This document shows positions 21,291 to 36,200 of a DNA stretch of 64,000 nucleotides, one piece after another. Every line of letters begins with the position of its first letter. Within the stretch, counting starts at the first letter, position 1. The stretch is from positions 55,707,562 to 55,771,561 of the forward strand of contig NC_134367.1 in NCBI RefSeq assembly GCF_035582795.1, read 5' to 3'. The notes beneath the pieces are model-generated. The model was not told the DNA's origin. It saw nothing but the letters and a program-made list of their open reading frames with translations, and did not search any database. The position numbers and the translations under genes are program-made. Source of the stretch: Mycteria americana. Lineage: Eukaryota; Chordata; Aves; Ciconiiformes; Ciconiidae.

Positions 21291-24200
21291 GTAGATTTTT
21301 GTCTTTTTTTTTTTAAGTTGTTCTTGCTGTATAAACTGTTTGCAGTTGGAGGAGTGAGTGGATGAGTGAATTGCTTAAATTATTTCAGTTGTTCTAACAT
21401 TCATTTTAACAGTGACTAACTTGCTGAATGCATTTACCCTCACCTGGACCAGCAGTGACACACAGCTTTTCACCTTCACTGGACTTACCCTGTTGTAAAT
21501 TGATGCTGAAAGAAGGAGCATGTCCCCTTGTGTACCATTCTAATTGCTGTAAAGTAAAAAAAAAAAAAAAATCCAAAACCACTCCCAATCAGAAGGCAGG
21601 GTTTCACACCTGATTTGTGGCAGGAAGTGCTGAAAGTGTTATTTTTTTAATCTCTTTTTTTCCAGACTCGTGCATATCTTTTGGGTAATTCTTCCTTAGG
21701 AAGAATTCAAGAAAGGGGGGCCTATGAAAAAGGTATAATTAGGTGTAGGTAAAAATGGCACTTTTGAGTTTCTGCAGCCTGCTCTAACATCTGTCCGAAC
21801 TTCAGTTCAGACTTGCAGCTCCGCTTGGCTGTACAGTTCTTGGGCTTCTCCTTAAAACATACTAGGACATGATAAAGATAGTTGTCCATCTGATTACTTT
21901 ACTGGAACTACCTGAGTAACTGCCTGGGCATTTTGATAACCACCTCCTGGATCAACTTCACCCAGATATGAGTTGTCATCCACAAGTTCTCTGTCCTCAC
22001 TGTGCCACATTCATTCTATGGGGACAGAAGTTAATGTTCTCACTGTATGAGTGAGTCTAGCAATTGGGACCCCAAGGTCTCTCTCCTTCTCCTCATCTTC
22101 CTTTTTCATACCCACCAGCAATTTATCTCCCTTTTTTTCTCAGGCAGACATGTTTCCCCTACCCCCCTGCAGCAGTTGGCACTTGGTGCACCTTGCAGAC
22201 ACCAGGGTTGCTGCCACAGTGAGGAGGTCAGAGGATGGAAACCTGGGCTTTGCCCAGACAGTGGCTTCTGCCCAGGGCAACGAGCTGGAGCTGTCATGGG
22301 GCACCGCTCCCCTCTGCAGCAGCTGCTGTCCTACAGCTCTGTGCTGGCAGCAGCTCAGCAGAAGTCTGAGTCAGGTTTCAAGTCAGCACAGGAAGAAGCA
22401 TTAGCTGTTCAAGCAGTATTCATTGCTCAAACTACTATTCCTTACCTTCTTTGGGTTAAGACCAAGTAGTAGTGTCCTGTAAATGGCATCCATCCATGGA
22501 CCATCATTGGAATTATGCTGGATTTGAGCTAGCATAACTTAGGATCCATATCCTCCTGATGGGCATGATTTAAAAGGCATTACAGTGTTGGGGTTCCCCT
22601 ATACCAGGTATTAAAGTGGTGAATGCCACAGAAGTACAGGAACTAGAACAAAAGAAGTGGTGGGAGAGAGAAGGACATGGTGGGCTTAAGTTACTTGCAT
22701 GTCACAGAAGAGAGGACACATGGTAGTTGGGAAGAAAAGTATTGGCACAAGAAGATGGCGGTAATTTCCAAAATCTTCCACTGAATACAGTAGCAATACA
22801 AACAGTCTTACTTACCTCCAGAGGCAGTCTGTGTTTCTCCTGGCATGCTGGCAGAGGGATAGAGCTGGACAGAGGTGAATCCAAGGATGTGTAACCATCT
22901 CCACCAGGACCTACAGACTGCTACAAAGTCAACACCTTCCTCCCTAGTTTCATTGTTCGCACTCTTTCTTAACTTGCTTTGGGTAGTATAAACACATAGT
23001 TACATGGCCATCTGTTTTAATAGAATAAGAAAGAGGAGCAAGTAGTATTTTGAGTAGTGGAACTTACTTGTGTCTGTCTTTCTCAGTTTCCTACATCTCA
23101 CTCACTGTCTAAATAACCTCATTTCAGTTCCTTGTCTCCTGTGATTGCTGCCCTGGATTAATTGTGGTTCCTCTGTCCCTTGCCATAATGCTCTGCTTTG
23201 TCCCAGCTGACCAGATACCAATCAGAACTGAGCAGATATCCTATTTCTACTTGGCTTTGATGATATTTACCTCCCCCAAACTACTGGTTTTCTCAAGCAA
23301 GTATCTTGCGTTACCTCCGTGAAAGAGAAGCCATGTTTTTCCCATCTTTTTCTTCTGATGTAGACATGTAATTCAGCAAACAATCAACGTTTAATCAAAG
23401 TTCTCTGCTTTGCAAAAGAAGCGGGTGCAATGTGCTTAGTAGGGCAAGTACAGAAGGAGGAAATCAGAAACATAGGCGATAGGGCTGGGGTAAGCTGCCC
23501 TTTGGATAACCTCCAACTGGCCAGCTTTTCAGATGCTGTGACAGAAACATGGATGTGGTTTCCATTTTTGTTTTTCCCCTGAGAACTTATGGCTGAATGC
23601 TGTCAACATGGAGTTCACGCTATAGCTCCATCAGTAATGGCAGTAATATAGATCCCTCTCCCTTGTCCAACACTGGTTTTCAGGAAACTGTAGGAATGTA
23701 ACATCTACGAGGCATGTACTGCTCTGTCTGGCTTTGCTCCCATAGGTCAGCAGGTATAGAAGCTGAAGGAGTGGACAAACAGATTAGGTAAATCGGTTTT
23801 TCCTAAGAAACCCAGCAAAAAAATACCAGAAAACATATTACTGCACACACTTCTCCACTTAGGATAAGACTAGGAGAACCAACATGGCAAATAGGAGGGT
23901 GGTGGCCTGAGCACTACTAGCAGGCATTTAGATGTTATGACATCTAAAGCATTGCGTAAGACTGTACATGAACTGTTCTGGCAATGTCACAGTAATGGAA
24001 TTTTAAAAAAAAAGTTGTCCAGTCTATTCAGGCATGTTTAGTTTCCCTCGGATTCTGGGGAAGATATCATTCTGGGTAATATATTACTAATGTTATCCTT
24101 ATTAAATAATTTGAGGGCACACGTGTTCAGGAGGGTGGAAGGAAAGAGCAGTTTTGATGTTGCCCAAGTTTGGAGCCTTGAAAGTTAGGAGACTCATCTG

Positions 24201-27200
24201 CCAAAACTCCTTATGTCATCAGTAAACAGGACTTGTCCAGAGAGGTATCAGTAAGATAAGTAAATCAGAGGAACTTTTCTCTCCGTAGACTTCCTCTATA
24301 ATGTAGGTGCCTAGACTGCCATGTAAATTGACCGAAAAATGTCTTTTTATCACTGACAGATTCATCAATGTGTGTTGGAAAGTTAAATCTGGTGGTGATA
24401 TAGATTCCTTGTTGGCAGCTTGATTCTTTCAGCAGTATAATCTGAATTTCTTTCGACTTCTGCTGACATGGCATTGACTCTAAAATAGCTCTAGAATTAA
24501 AAAAAAAAAAAAAATCCATTTAGATGAGTTTCCTCTAATTTTTGTGGTGATATTAAATAAAATTTAAGCCTTACCAGAAAACAAAAGTGTGTTTTGGTAG
24601 TGTGTGCAGTAGTTGGATAAAATAAATATGGTTTAAAATGTCACTGGTTATTTTTTCCAGAATGCCAGGAGATTAAGGAGACTGACATTTTAAATTTCAT
24701 TTTTACATTAGTGAGAATCCTCAGTAGTCCAAATATGGTCCAATGTCTCAGGATACAATTATGAGAAAGTGTACTGGTAATTGATACATGCATGGAAGGG
24801 GCATGTAATTAAGCACTTTTGTCTTTTCTCATCTATTATAGTAGTCATTTTATATCACATAATAAAGTACATCCTTAATGGAGTTCCCATTCATGTAGGC
24901 TAACAGCTTGAGCTGTTTGTCATAACAACCGACGTTGATAGGCATGTTGCTCATAACAGAGCATCCGTAATTGCTACATCCTGGAGTAGGTTTACATTTT
25001 AAAATAAACAAAGGGGCAATGGCTAATAGCTAACTCTAGCAATCACCCAAAATAATATGGAAACAGACAATGTTTTGGAGACTAGCAAGAGCAGGGAAAT
25101 GTAGTGCATTAATATTTCAATAAAAATAGATGAACTTTAATGGTTTTGCCTGTAAAAAATAAAAGCTGGTTTTCCTGGGATTTGATATCTAGATGCTGCC
25201 TAAAATCTTAGGGAAAGTTTGTCCTTATATTTAAGCCGTATTATCTTATTTTACAGAGAACAGAGGATATAGATGCGTTTTCTGGCATTTTATCTCTGAC
25301 TGGCCCCTAGAGCACTCCCCACCAGAAGTGCGTTTTTGGCCGAGGGGATCTACTCGTGATTCTTTCCATATGCCGCCTCGGCCCGTTCCCGCACTGAGTG
25401 GAGTGATGTAATCGGAGTCACACATCGTGCAGAAATGAGTCCAGTCAGATTCTGTGTTTTGGACAAAGCAGTGAAAAACTCTCTTCTTTACTAAGCCCAC
25501 CTTATAAACAAATGCCTTGGAAGTTCACAAATTCTGCACCGTTCTTGCAGCAGGAAAGATGTACCCATTTGCAATTGCCAGACAAGAGATTTCTGTACTT
25601 TTTCTTTTTTTGCACGTAGTTGACGCACCATTTTTAAAGAGAAGTATGTTACCAATGTGCAGTAAGGTGTGGGATTTGACAGTAGGCCTGGCTCTGTGGG
25701 TTTCATAGGGGAGATAATTACTGTCGAGCACGTGCAAACATTCCAAGGAAATAGCAGTGAGTAAGGAGAAGCTAACGGGAGGCTTCGGCATAACAAAGCT
25801 GTGGCCTTTCTGCTCTTTCTTATTAATCAGCAATCCTATAGCCTTCTGTTAGTCCCTGTTTATTAAAAGTATTGGAGCATGCTGTAGGACCGTTGCTGTT
25901 AGTATCCAGATAGTGCTTGGTTTTGAACAACATGGATTACAAAGTAAAAATACATAAATAGAAATAATTAAATGTGTAGATAAATGTATAACTAAAATAA
26001 ATGCACATGTGCCAAGTTGCAATAAAGCGAGTCTCTGTGCTGACACCACAAATTTAGAACATCTGTTTGACTCCCAATAATCAACCAGCAGTCACATTCA
26101 AAGAAAACTTAGGAGAGTTTTATAAGACTGCGGCATAGAAGTTAGTATAAAAGAGGCTTGGGGGATGCTGAGATAGTCTCCTACAGGGAGGAAGAAAAAG
26201 AAAAGGAAGGGTAGGAGGATGAATTTGGTATCTGGAATATATATTATGTTAGTAAGTGAAATATCAAACCCTCATGCTGTTTTTATCTTTTTCATATGTA
26301 GCATTTAAAAATAGAAATTGTGCATGGCTGTGAAATTAAATGGCTAGCTGGATTTTGAAGAGTTTCTTTTATTCCTTCTTTTTTAATTGATAGGATCTCT
26401 AGGAGATAAATTGTCGCTGAAGCCCTGTGGTAGCTACAGGGAGCTCACTTTGTGGCATGCCTGGTATAAAAATTTGCTACAACAAGAGCTAGAGGTAATC
26501 TGTTGAAATAATAACATAACTAAATTTCTGTGTCTGCTTAATATGGCACTGAAAACTACTAAAACAGACTCAGTTCTTGTTTATTAATGTGTCAACACAG
26601 AATGATCACGGTTGATAGTAAGAGCGAGCCCAGTGTGAAAAAGACTCTCCTGTGATCAAAGCCAAAATGAGAAACAGGATCTGAAAGAAGCTTTAGAAGT
26701 GGCAGAATGATGATTGTAGACCTAAGGGGAAACAGAGAGAAAGAGGATAGAAAGTAGATGAAGGTTTCCAAAGGAGTAAAGTTTTTGTTGCCTCCTCAAC
26801 ACCCAAGCAGTACAACCCTATTTTTATAGTAAGCTCTTAAAACTTCTGAAAAATGTTGTCTATATGTTGCCTTTTTTTTCTGTATTGATATGAATGTAGC
26901 CCTTTACGTTTACCCACTCCTTTGCCTGTCTTCCTGTGAACTGAGCTGCAATGAACACGAGCATGTCAGAGGGGCTGCTGCTGAAACACGACTGGTAAAG
27001 AGATAGGGGCAAACTTGCATGTTTTACCTTAGACACCGGAAATATAAATCATCAATTTTTCAAGGACGTTTTTTATTCTTAACATTTTTGTTGCTGCAAA
27101 TGACCGAGCACTTAGGTCGTGCAGATAATGGGGTTTTGTTTTGGCAGTCAACCAGAAAAATGTGGAAAGGGTGAAAGCTGAGAGGTTGTTTTAGATGAAA

Positions 27201-30200
27201 GATTTTTTCAAGGATTTTTCTTTTTTCTTTCCAAAACAAAAATTGGAAGATATTGTTCCATTAGTGAAGAAAATATTCCATTTGAGCACAAGAAAATATT
27301 TTGTTTTGGAGGCTTTGTAAGAAAAATACTGAAAATTGAGTCTAGTTTATAAAATAAATGTTGGTGGTCTCATTGCCCTTGGTAGGTATACTCCCTCTTG
27401 GTATGTATACTCCCTCTGACCACGGAAGAATATTTCTCTCCTTTGCCTGACCAGAGGTTTAAAGTTGTATCTCCTTCTCCCAGAAGTGGGTCAGAACAAT
27501 AGCAAGGGTCTGTGGAGTGCCAGGGCATGGCCGTTGCCATTGCCATTGGGAAGACTACAATTACGCGATCCATTTCAGGATCAGTTGGCCCCATTGCATG
27601 CCACATTTCCATCCACACTTGACAGTTAATGTGCGTTAAACTCAACCATGCTGTTAGCTAGCTACCATGTCTAAGATAGATTGCGTCAAAATGCACTAGA
27701 GGGCTGTCCTTGAACTAATTTTCACCTGTGAGCCTTTAGAAAAGAGCCCTGACTCATTTCCTTTGCATCCACCTACTGAGAGTGAGAGGTTCAGTACTGA
27801 GGATGGAGTACTGGCATGCTTCCTTCAATCATTAGCTTAATCTGCCCTCAATCTCCAAGAGTTACTCTGCAGTAAGTAATTTGTCATGGGAAAGTTTGGA
27901 GCATTAAACTTCAGGGTGTGGATTACTTGTGTAATATACGTGTCAGGATGTGCTTAATGCTTCATTTCGCATGCAGGGATGCCATGTTACTTACTGACAA
28001 AGAGGCTAGAAATCAGATCTCACACTGCCTGGAAGGGTATTCTATTTCTCAAGTTAGAGAGCGTTATTTTCCTGTTTGCTTCGATTTGTTGTTAAGAACT
28101 GGATACAAAGTGAAGGAAAGGCGATTCTAAACATCGCACACATCATGATCAGGCAACTCACTTAGGCAGGAGTGTTTGATTTAAATCCTGCCTTGAACTG
28201 GGCAGACAGTGTTTTTTCCCTCTTGGCTTATATTTCTTAGAGAAATGCTAATACTTCTGGCCTCAGGAAGGAAGTAGTTATTAGTAGAGAGAAATGAGGG
28301 AAAAATACAGAAAACCATTTCTACTGAGAGAAGAGACATTACTAGCATTAGGAATGTTGTCAAGAAATGGAGAGGTTGTGGTAATCTCACCACAATTTTT
28401 CTTGTTTTTGTTGTTATTGTTGATATTGATTTTTACTTCCCATCCAAAATTTTATACAATTGGTATACTTATTTAGAGCACAGAATCGCATTTAGTGAAG
28501 GTGGTATGTACACTCTTAGCCTTGGACAATGCAGTGCATGCATCATGGTCCTTGACGTCATAAATTGATGACTGAAGAACTGGGTCTTAACCCCCCCTTC
28601 AGATTCATTGTTCATTGTAGAAGGCAGCAAATCTAAAACAGATAACCACGTTGCACCACGCTAAAATTCTCAACACGTGTAGGAAAACCATAATACTTAT
28701 CCATAATACCAACCTTATCCATGATCTCTATTTCTCCAGTTTCTTCATGGAGGATTTATATCAAACTCTAAATGTTTAAAATAAAGTAACAAAAATACTT
28801 TATATGACACAGATGAAGAGAACTTAAAAGAACACCCCTGGCATGTATTTGTCCTGTGCCGTTCACAGAATTTGTCCAGACAGCAGTTCTTTGTGCGGAA
28901 CGATGCATATGGCTTTGGATGTTTATAGAGTTTGATCATTAGGCAGCAAATCTGTTCAGCACTTTTTGCTCTTTTATAAACCTTCTCAAGTTTCCAGACA
29001 GGCACCTCTTCCAAATACAGGTATAGGTATATAGGTGTAAAAAAAAAATTTTTTTTGTACTATCTGTAGGGATGCATTTATGGTTTAGCTGTTATTTTAA
29101 AATATGCTTTAGAATTTTTGGAACAACTGTCTTTGCTAAAAGTGCTTGTGTTTGCAACTAAGTAGTTGCTCTATACTAAAGAATCCATTACAGATATTTT
29201 TATTTGCTTTGGATTCTTCTTTGGTAACATCTAATGTCTTTAAAAGACCGAAGAGGCTAATTCACCATTGAGGTAAAGCTTACTTGCTGTCTTCAGACAC
29301 AGTTAATTGCTAAGCTGGGGTTCATACTATCTGATGCTAAGTTTTACTCCTGAGAGGCTTAGAAAATAGCTGTTTTCCAGTGCAAAGCATTGGCATGTTT
29401 TTATCTATCTTTATTTGTACAAACACACACAATTTTTCTTCAGTATTTCAGAGCAGAGTAGTTAATAGATAGCCCTGAAAACTCTTTTTTCACATACTAT
29501 GTTCAGTGCAGGCCTATGGTACCATGCTTTCCCACGGTTTATCAGCCAGGCTGTTTACCAAATCTGACACTGGAGATCCACTTGAAAAATGAGAGCGTAA
29601 TTTAGATACAAAAAGCATTTAGTGCTTGCTACTTGACCATTCTTCTTGTGAATCATGTTCTGCATTGTTTGGTGTACATTGCTTGGTTCCATTGAAATTC
29701 AGTTAATGGAGGCGCACTGATTTATATCAGCTAAAGATATATTACTTCAAGAGAGCTTCATTTTAAGAACAGATGTTGACTGTGGTTTTGTATGTTTAGA
29801 AATGATGGTCTTTAAATCGTCATATTTAATTTTCTCTATTATTTGTGTGCATCTCCTGTGATATACAAGTTCTATATAAGACTTACTATACAGAATTGCA
29901 ATTTGAGGGAAGTTATGACAAAATTACTTTGTCTAACGTGAGGTGGGTAACTATGCCAGTATGTAGGCTTAGGATTCCTAACATAAGGTTTGTTACACTG
30001 AAGGGTTTTTTTTTTTTTGCTAAAGAAATTGACAATCTAACTGCAGTCATAACTGATTGATTTAGCACTTTCCGTGTAGAAGAGTGCTTTCTATTTTATC
30101 AGGAGTGGTGCCATAGAGACTAATATATACTCTTATACTATAGAATTTGATGCAGTATTGCATTCGAAACCAAACATAAAGTTAGTGTACATCTTAACAA

Positions 30201-33200
30201 TGAAAGTTACAATAAATCAGTTCCACGGTCAAATCCCATTTAAGATGAAGTCAAGTAAAGATCATTAAATAGCTTTAAGCTCATTCTAATTAGCAATTTG
30301 TATGTTGTTATAGGGGTACTGAACTTTGAATTAAATGTTTTAAATTAACTCAAATTCTTTTATTGTTCTTTTGTTCCCCCTAATGTATAGCTTAGCCTCA
30401 ATCACTTTGTAATTGTTCCACGCAGGGGCCTTTAAAGTGATATTTCCTGTACCCATTTGAACTCTGATTTCTGAATGTGCAAAGGTTTAGTGAAAAGCAA
30501 AACGAAAAATACTTTGGAAATTAGGATTCATGATATAGCTGGTCAAAGGTATGTTCATGTGTCAAAGGATTTCTGACAGCAATCACAATGCCAGGGTGTT
30601 GCATATAACCAGAATAGAATGCAACTTTACTTTCACTATAGGACTAACAACATTTTAAGAGCTTTTTCAATGATAAGGAAAGATGAAAAAGCAGAAATAG
30701 AGATGCAGAGAATTAACTGAGATTGGCAAATAACCAGTTAACTCAGATTTTCAATTTTTGTGCTTCAGTGACGCAGTATAAATAAATGTGGAGAGTTGGA
30801 AGAGTTGCTTGTCCAGTTCAGCTATGTTTTCTTCCAGTTAATCTGGAAATACAGAAAGAATGAGCATCTAGGAAAAGCATGTAAATGTTTTGGCTTACAG
30901 GTCTGTAATTTTTTGCACAACAATTAAGTGAAAACATAAGTAAGAAATTCTACTATGCCTGGCTGGAAGTCTTCACTGATAAGTTCAGAGTTTGAACCAG
31001 GGAAAAAACACCAGAGAAATGTTCCTGATGTTGACCACAGAGAATAGCATGTGGATGAGGAGAAGATGAGTAGTAAATTTTCCTGACGCTTTGACAGTTA
31101 TTTGTTACCACACTTATAGCTGTCTGTCTTAATATGGTTCACAACCATTTTCTGTCAATGCCTGTCTGTTAGCCAAGAAACAAAATTCTGCAAAGAAAAT
31201 AATCTAGACCAATAAAAACCCTGGTTCAAAAAAAAAAAGTCAAATCCTGCTGCTCAATGCTGAATGCATTCATGTATTTAATTTAAAATCTGTGAGATAA
31301 AGATTTCATTTAAAAAAAGGAAAAATGAATGTATAACTTCCCTCAGCAGAAGATGGGATTAAAGCTGAGGGAAGGTGAATCCTTAAAACTGTTGGAAATT
31401 CAGCTAATCAAAAAGCCTACAGAGGCTTTCCTTACATACAGGTGTGAATGTGCCAAGTTCATTTGAGTTATTCCAGTGATCTTAGATATACTGAAATAAA
31501 AATTAAAGGTCATTTTTCTCATTTGTACATGTTGTGTTTTACCATAGTTGCAGTGCCCTAGGCTGATGGTCATAATTTCTACGTGGTTCATTTATGCACG
31601 TTGACTGCAAATAAATGCTCCTATAGCAGAATGAGGATTTTTTAAAAATCTTGCTCTTTTGGTATTTTTTCTCATCTGTTTGTTCACACTACTGCTTACA
31701 CAAATTAAGATGAAATCGTATTTATAGAGTCATAGAATAGTTGAAACTGGAAGGTGCATGTCTTCAAGAGCACAACACAATTTCCACAGATTGCAGTAGG
31801 ACACTCTCTCATCTCAACAATTGAAAATTCATTTCTGTAATAAAAAATATATTGCAAAGAAAGTGAAAGAACAACCATGAAAGCAACTGATGATGGTTCA
31901 GTTTATCAAAGATTTTTTTTTTCACTGTGTATTCCTTCACATTTCCTTTTCTGTAGAACTGTGGTTTGAAAGTACTGTCAGTACTGCAAAACTAAGTCTT
32001 TGATACACAATATATGCTTGATTTAAGAGAAGTATTTGTTCTACACTACCTCCACGTCCATTATGAATTTTCTTGGTACAAATTTACTATTTTGCTAAGT
32101 TCAATGTAATCATTGAATACAAGCAGGTAGTTCCTAGAAAATAATTTTAAGTAGTGGCATCATTTTACCTCTATTTTATGTTAAACACTGTTTTTTTAAA
32201 TGTTATTAAGTATGTTAATTTGAATTGTAGTCATGAAAGTAAATTTCATCATCTCTACTTCTATCCTTGAATGCATTTGGGAAATGAAGAAACAGCATAG
32301 TGAGTTATTTTATTGTACTTGCTTTAAAGACAACTTGAGTCCTATAGCCACCATTCAGGAATTTATCAACATTTGGCTCCTTTGGAAAAGAAAAAGGTTG
32401 TTACAGATTTTTGGAGGAGTATAAACTATGGGATATTACTTTCTCACAAAAATGATGTGAATCTTGCTTTAGATAAATAGATTACATTTCTGTACAATCA
32501 ATATTCTGCATATCATCTGTTTCTCCTAGCAAAACCCAGAATATTGCAAGCACTGTTTTAATATTTAACAACTTAATCTTTCTAATAAAATTAATGAGCT
32601 TTGAAAGTTAATGTTGTCCATACTTAGGAAAGAAAAAAATGGTCTCAGAGACTTGGTAAGTAGCTTGCTACTGTGTTAAAATTCAACATGAATTGCCTAG
32701 CTTCAGAAACATTAAGTCATACACACCTCACAGTATGGTAATGGAGAAAAATAAGTAGGTGAAATCGGCATCTTAATTAATTAATTAATCGGCATCTTTC
32801 TTTATTGACAGGCTAGTGAAGGATGCCCCATGGGATGAGGTCCCTCTCGCTCACTCCTTAGTTGGTTTTGCCACTGCATATGACTTCTTGTACAGCTATC
32901 TTAGCAAGACTCAACAGGAGAGATTTCTTGAGGTAATTGCCAATGCCTCGGGATATATGTACGAAACATCATACAGACGTGGATGGGGCTTCCAGTACCT
33001 CCACAACCACCAGCCTACCAACTGTGTGGCCCTGCTGGCTGGAAGCCTGGTTCTGATGAATCAAGGTATGTGCTAAACCATAGGAACGTTTTTCTGAAGT
33101 GTGTCAACTCAATCAGCCATTTATGCAGCAAAGTTCAGGAACTGATAGAAATGCCTCTGAGAGTACGGCAGTATTGGGTTTACTCTTTTGCTGCTTAGAA

Positions 33201-36200
33201 AAATTTAATTTACTGAATAGAACAAAAGTCTGTGAGCAGATGTACAAGGTGTAATATGTATGCATATATACCTGTAATATGTATGCATATATACCATATA
33301 AATTCAGTTATCTAAGTGATTCTGAAACTCTTATCTCACTGTTTGTAAGAATTAAAAATTCCCTTGTGTATAGTCTGTCCAGTCCAGATTTACAGACAGG
33401 GTGTTTCAGAGTAGATTATCAGTAAAGGGCGGTGCACTTGGTCTCCTTACACAACGCATTGAGAAGGTCAGCACTCCGAAACACCCTGTGCTCTGAGCTG
33501 GGAGCTAGGCAACAGGATAACCTGGAATTTCATCCAAGACTTCTGTCCTGTCTCCCTGAGAGAGCTGTAAAGGTGTAACTTTATCCACCCAAAAGGCCAC
33601 AGCTCAGGACCTTTCTTTCCAGCATCCTTTTCTATGGCGATGAGCAGGACTTTACCTTTTTCCCTCTGAACTATGCCCTTGCACTCCGCAACCTTCATCC
33701 AAGAGGTGTCTGTGCCAGGTGTCATCTCCTTCTTTGCTTCAGGGAGTTAAGCCCGTCCTTCCCAGTTCCCAGGTGAATAACCTCACCAGTTCCTTTTGGC
33801 TGCTCTGCCTGGGGCTATCCCTCTCCTCCTGTCTAAGTGATACACAGTGTAAACGAGAATGCAAGTCACAGAGTCAGAGGGAGAGAGCAGATAAGAAATC
33901 CTGACCTTAAACCCCAGTGGTACTTCGGCTGAGAGGTGGAAGCCATGGAGCCAGCTCCTGCTTTTATAAGAATGCGTCAGTATTTTATCAAGTGATTATT
34001 TAATATGTACTAGAAGTATTTTGAAAACAGGATGCCCAATGGAACTACTTAGTTGCTGCAAGTCAAGGAAAATCTAGTTTCTGGATGCTGATGGCATTGC
34101 CAAGCTCTACAGCCCTGCCAAGGAAAGGCACATCTGCACATTGTTGGAGCTTTCAGATGCCCAAAGAAGTGTGACAAAAAACTTTGACACCTACTGTGTT
34201 TGGGAGGGTCATCTTTTTGTTAACTCTTTGTCAAAACAAGCGCATTCACTGAAGTGCATGTGCTGAAAAGCAGCAAGAGTACGTGTGAAAGTTATTCCCT
34301 TTCCTCCTATCTTGCCTTGCACAAATTGAAGACTCAGATGATGTTTATTCAGTGGGTTTTGCTAAATTCCTCATAATTCCATCCTTCCCTGAGCCTCTGT
34401 TGTTGCAGAAAGCTGACAGTTTGCGAGATGACTCTGCTTTTCATTAGAGTATAGACCATAAGTATGCAAGTTGTGCCAAACAATGGTAACATCACAGAGT
34501 TGGGCAATATTTCTTTCACCAAAGGTTGGTGGGTTTGGGTTTTTTTTGGGGGGAGGGAATTCAGCAACACTTGAGCAATTTGAAAATTTGTGCTGATATT
34601 TCAAATGAAAATAGGTCAAAACATCCAGACTCTATATTTCTGAATGAAAATTCTGTTGTTTTCAATATAAAGCAACTTTATTTTTAAAAAATTGAAATTT
34701 AAATGAAGTTTTTCTGTTTGTCTAAAATTAAAAAAAAAAGATTTCTTAAAAATTCTCATTCCAAGATGAAAGGCTTTTTCTGAAGGAGAAGAAAAAAAGG
34801 GAGGGAGAAAAGGAGTAAACATACTATTCTCCCTGTAGCAGATGCATAGCAATTGCAAATAGTGTATCCCAGTGTAGACCTTTCTTCCAAAAGGTTTAAA
34901 TTTCAACTAATAATTTTAAACACTATTCAGCTATTGAAGCATGCAGAGACTAAGTAGCCAGATTAAAAACATGTAAACATTGTCATGGGACTGAAAAGTG
35001 AAACTAATTGAAATGAATTCTAGGCACACAGCTATACTGAATTCTTTGCAGTTAAAATAAACACTCAGATACTCACAAAAGAAACTTGAGTAAGGCCTAG
35101 TTTGATATAGATACTGCTAATTTTAGGTGAGGTTTGTTCTGCTTTGTTGTGTAGCCTGACCCAGTGTTGAGTCTCTTACTTCTTTATTCTAACATATTAT
35201 TATTCTTTTACTATACTACAAGTATAGGCTTATAGCATAGATATAAACTAAGTAAACAGAACATATATGCATTACAATGGTAAATAGACTGTGCAGAACC
35301 ATGGAAAATAGCATTCTTGCTAGTGCAGTAGTCAAAAGCTAGCTATTGTGGCTGTTAATGTCACAAGGGAAAACAAGGGTGGAAGCATTTGGGATTTTAC
35401 TTGGACAGAGCGCTGTGCTGTCAACTCCATCAGAGTAATGAAGCATTGTCAAGATAGCTGTGAGTGAAGTAAGTAGAAGTTAAGTAGTTCCACCTGTCCC
35501 TGTTGCTCAGGCCTTCCCCATCGTATTTATCTCCTCCGCCAGCGGATAAAAATACCACGTTAGATTCAGGTTGTCTGTTTAATTTAGACATTGCAATTTT
35601 TTTTCCTCTCTGTTAATCGAGCAGGATTTGGCAGCCTTGACTAGTAGGAAGTCTGAATTGCTCATCACTCTGCTGAGCATAAATACAGTAATTGTGGCAA
35701 TGACATGAAACAGTCTTAGTAGCGGGTTTGAATGTAGCTCATACTCACTTAGCCTGGCATGTGCACTTCATTCAGCAGGCACCGCTTCACAACGTAATGG
35801 GGCATAATGTATGCCAGCTGAGCTCTGCTATGTGGTGGAAATAAGTCTGGTTAAATCTGTGTCCAGACACTTTGAGCTGGGTAGACACTAAGTTGTCGTA
35901 TAGAAGCACGAGCCAGTTGGTCTCTCTTTAGTCCTACCTCTCTTGCCAGTGAATCCAAAAGAAAATAAGAGAAGGCACGTAGCCTTTCCTCTGCTGGGAT
36001 CCACGTGCTGCCTTCTGCAATACATAAATGCAGTGTTGAGGCTCTCATGCTTGTACTTGTTCCTTGGTGAAGGCAGACAAGCCCTGAGAAGGTCTTCTTG
36101 CAACCTCTTCCCAGCTCTCGATTTGCGTAGAGCAGACGAAAACTGTAAGATCTCTGAAAGTCTTTCCTTTAGAAGAATTATAACTGTTTAGGGCTTGTAT

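Larger units (their letters stand above)
21291..32811 (+). other. DSE: DSE intron 3
   Basis: Donor GTAGAT at 21291 to acceptor TTGACAG ending 32811, phase 2. About 11.5 kb of AT-rich sequence without any recognisable gene. It holds a short CR1-like fragment (31722-31800), a two-unit 19-bp tandem repeat (27379-27416) and several homopolymer runs. Just before the acceptor a 12-bp direct repeat flanks a TTAA run (32763-32798). Confidence 0.8.
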
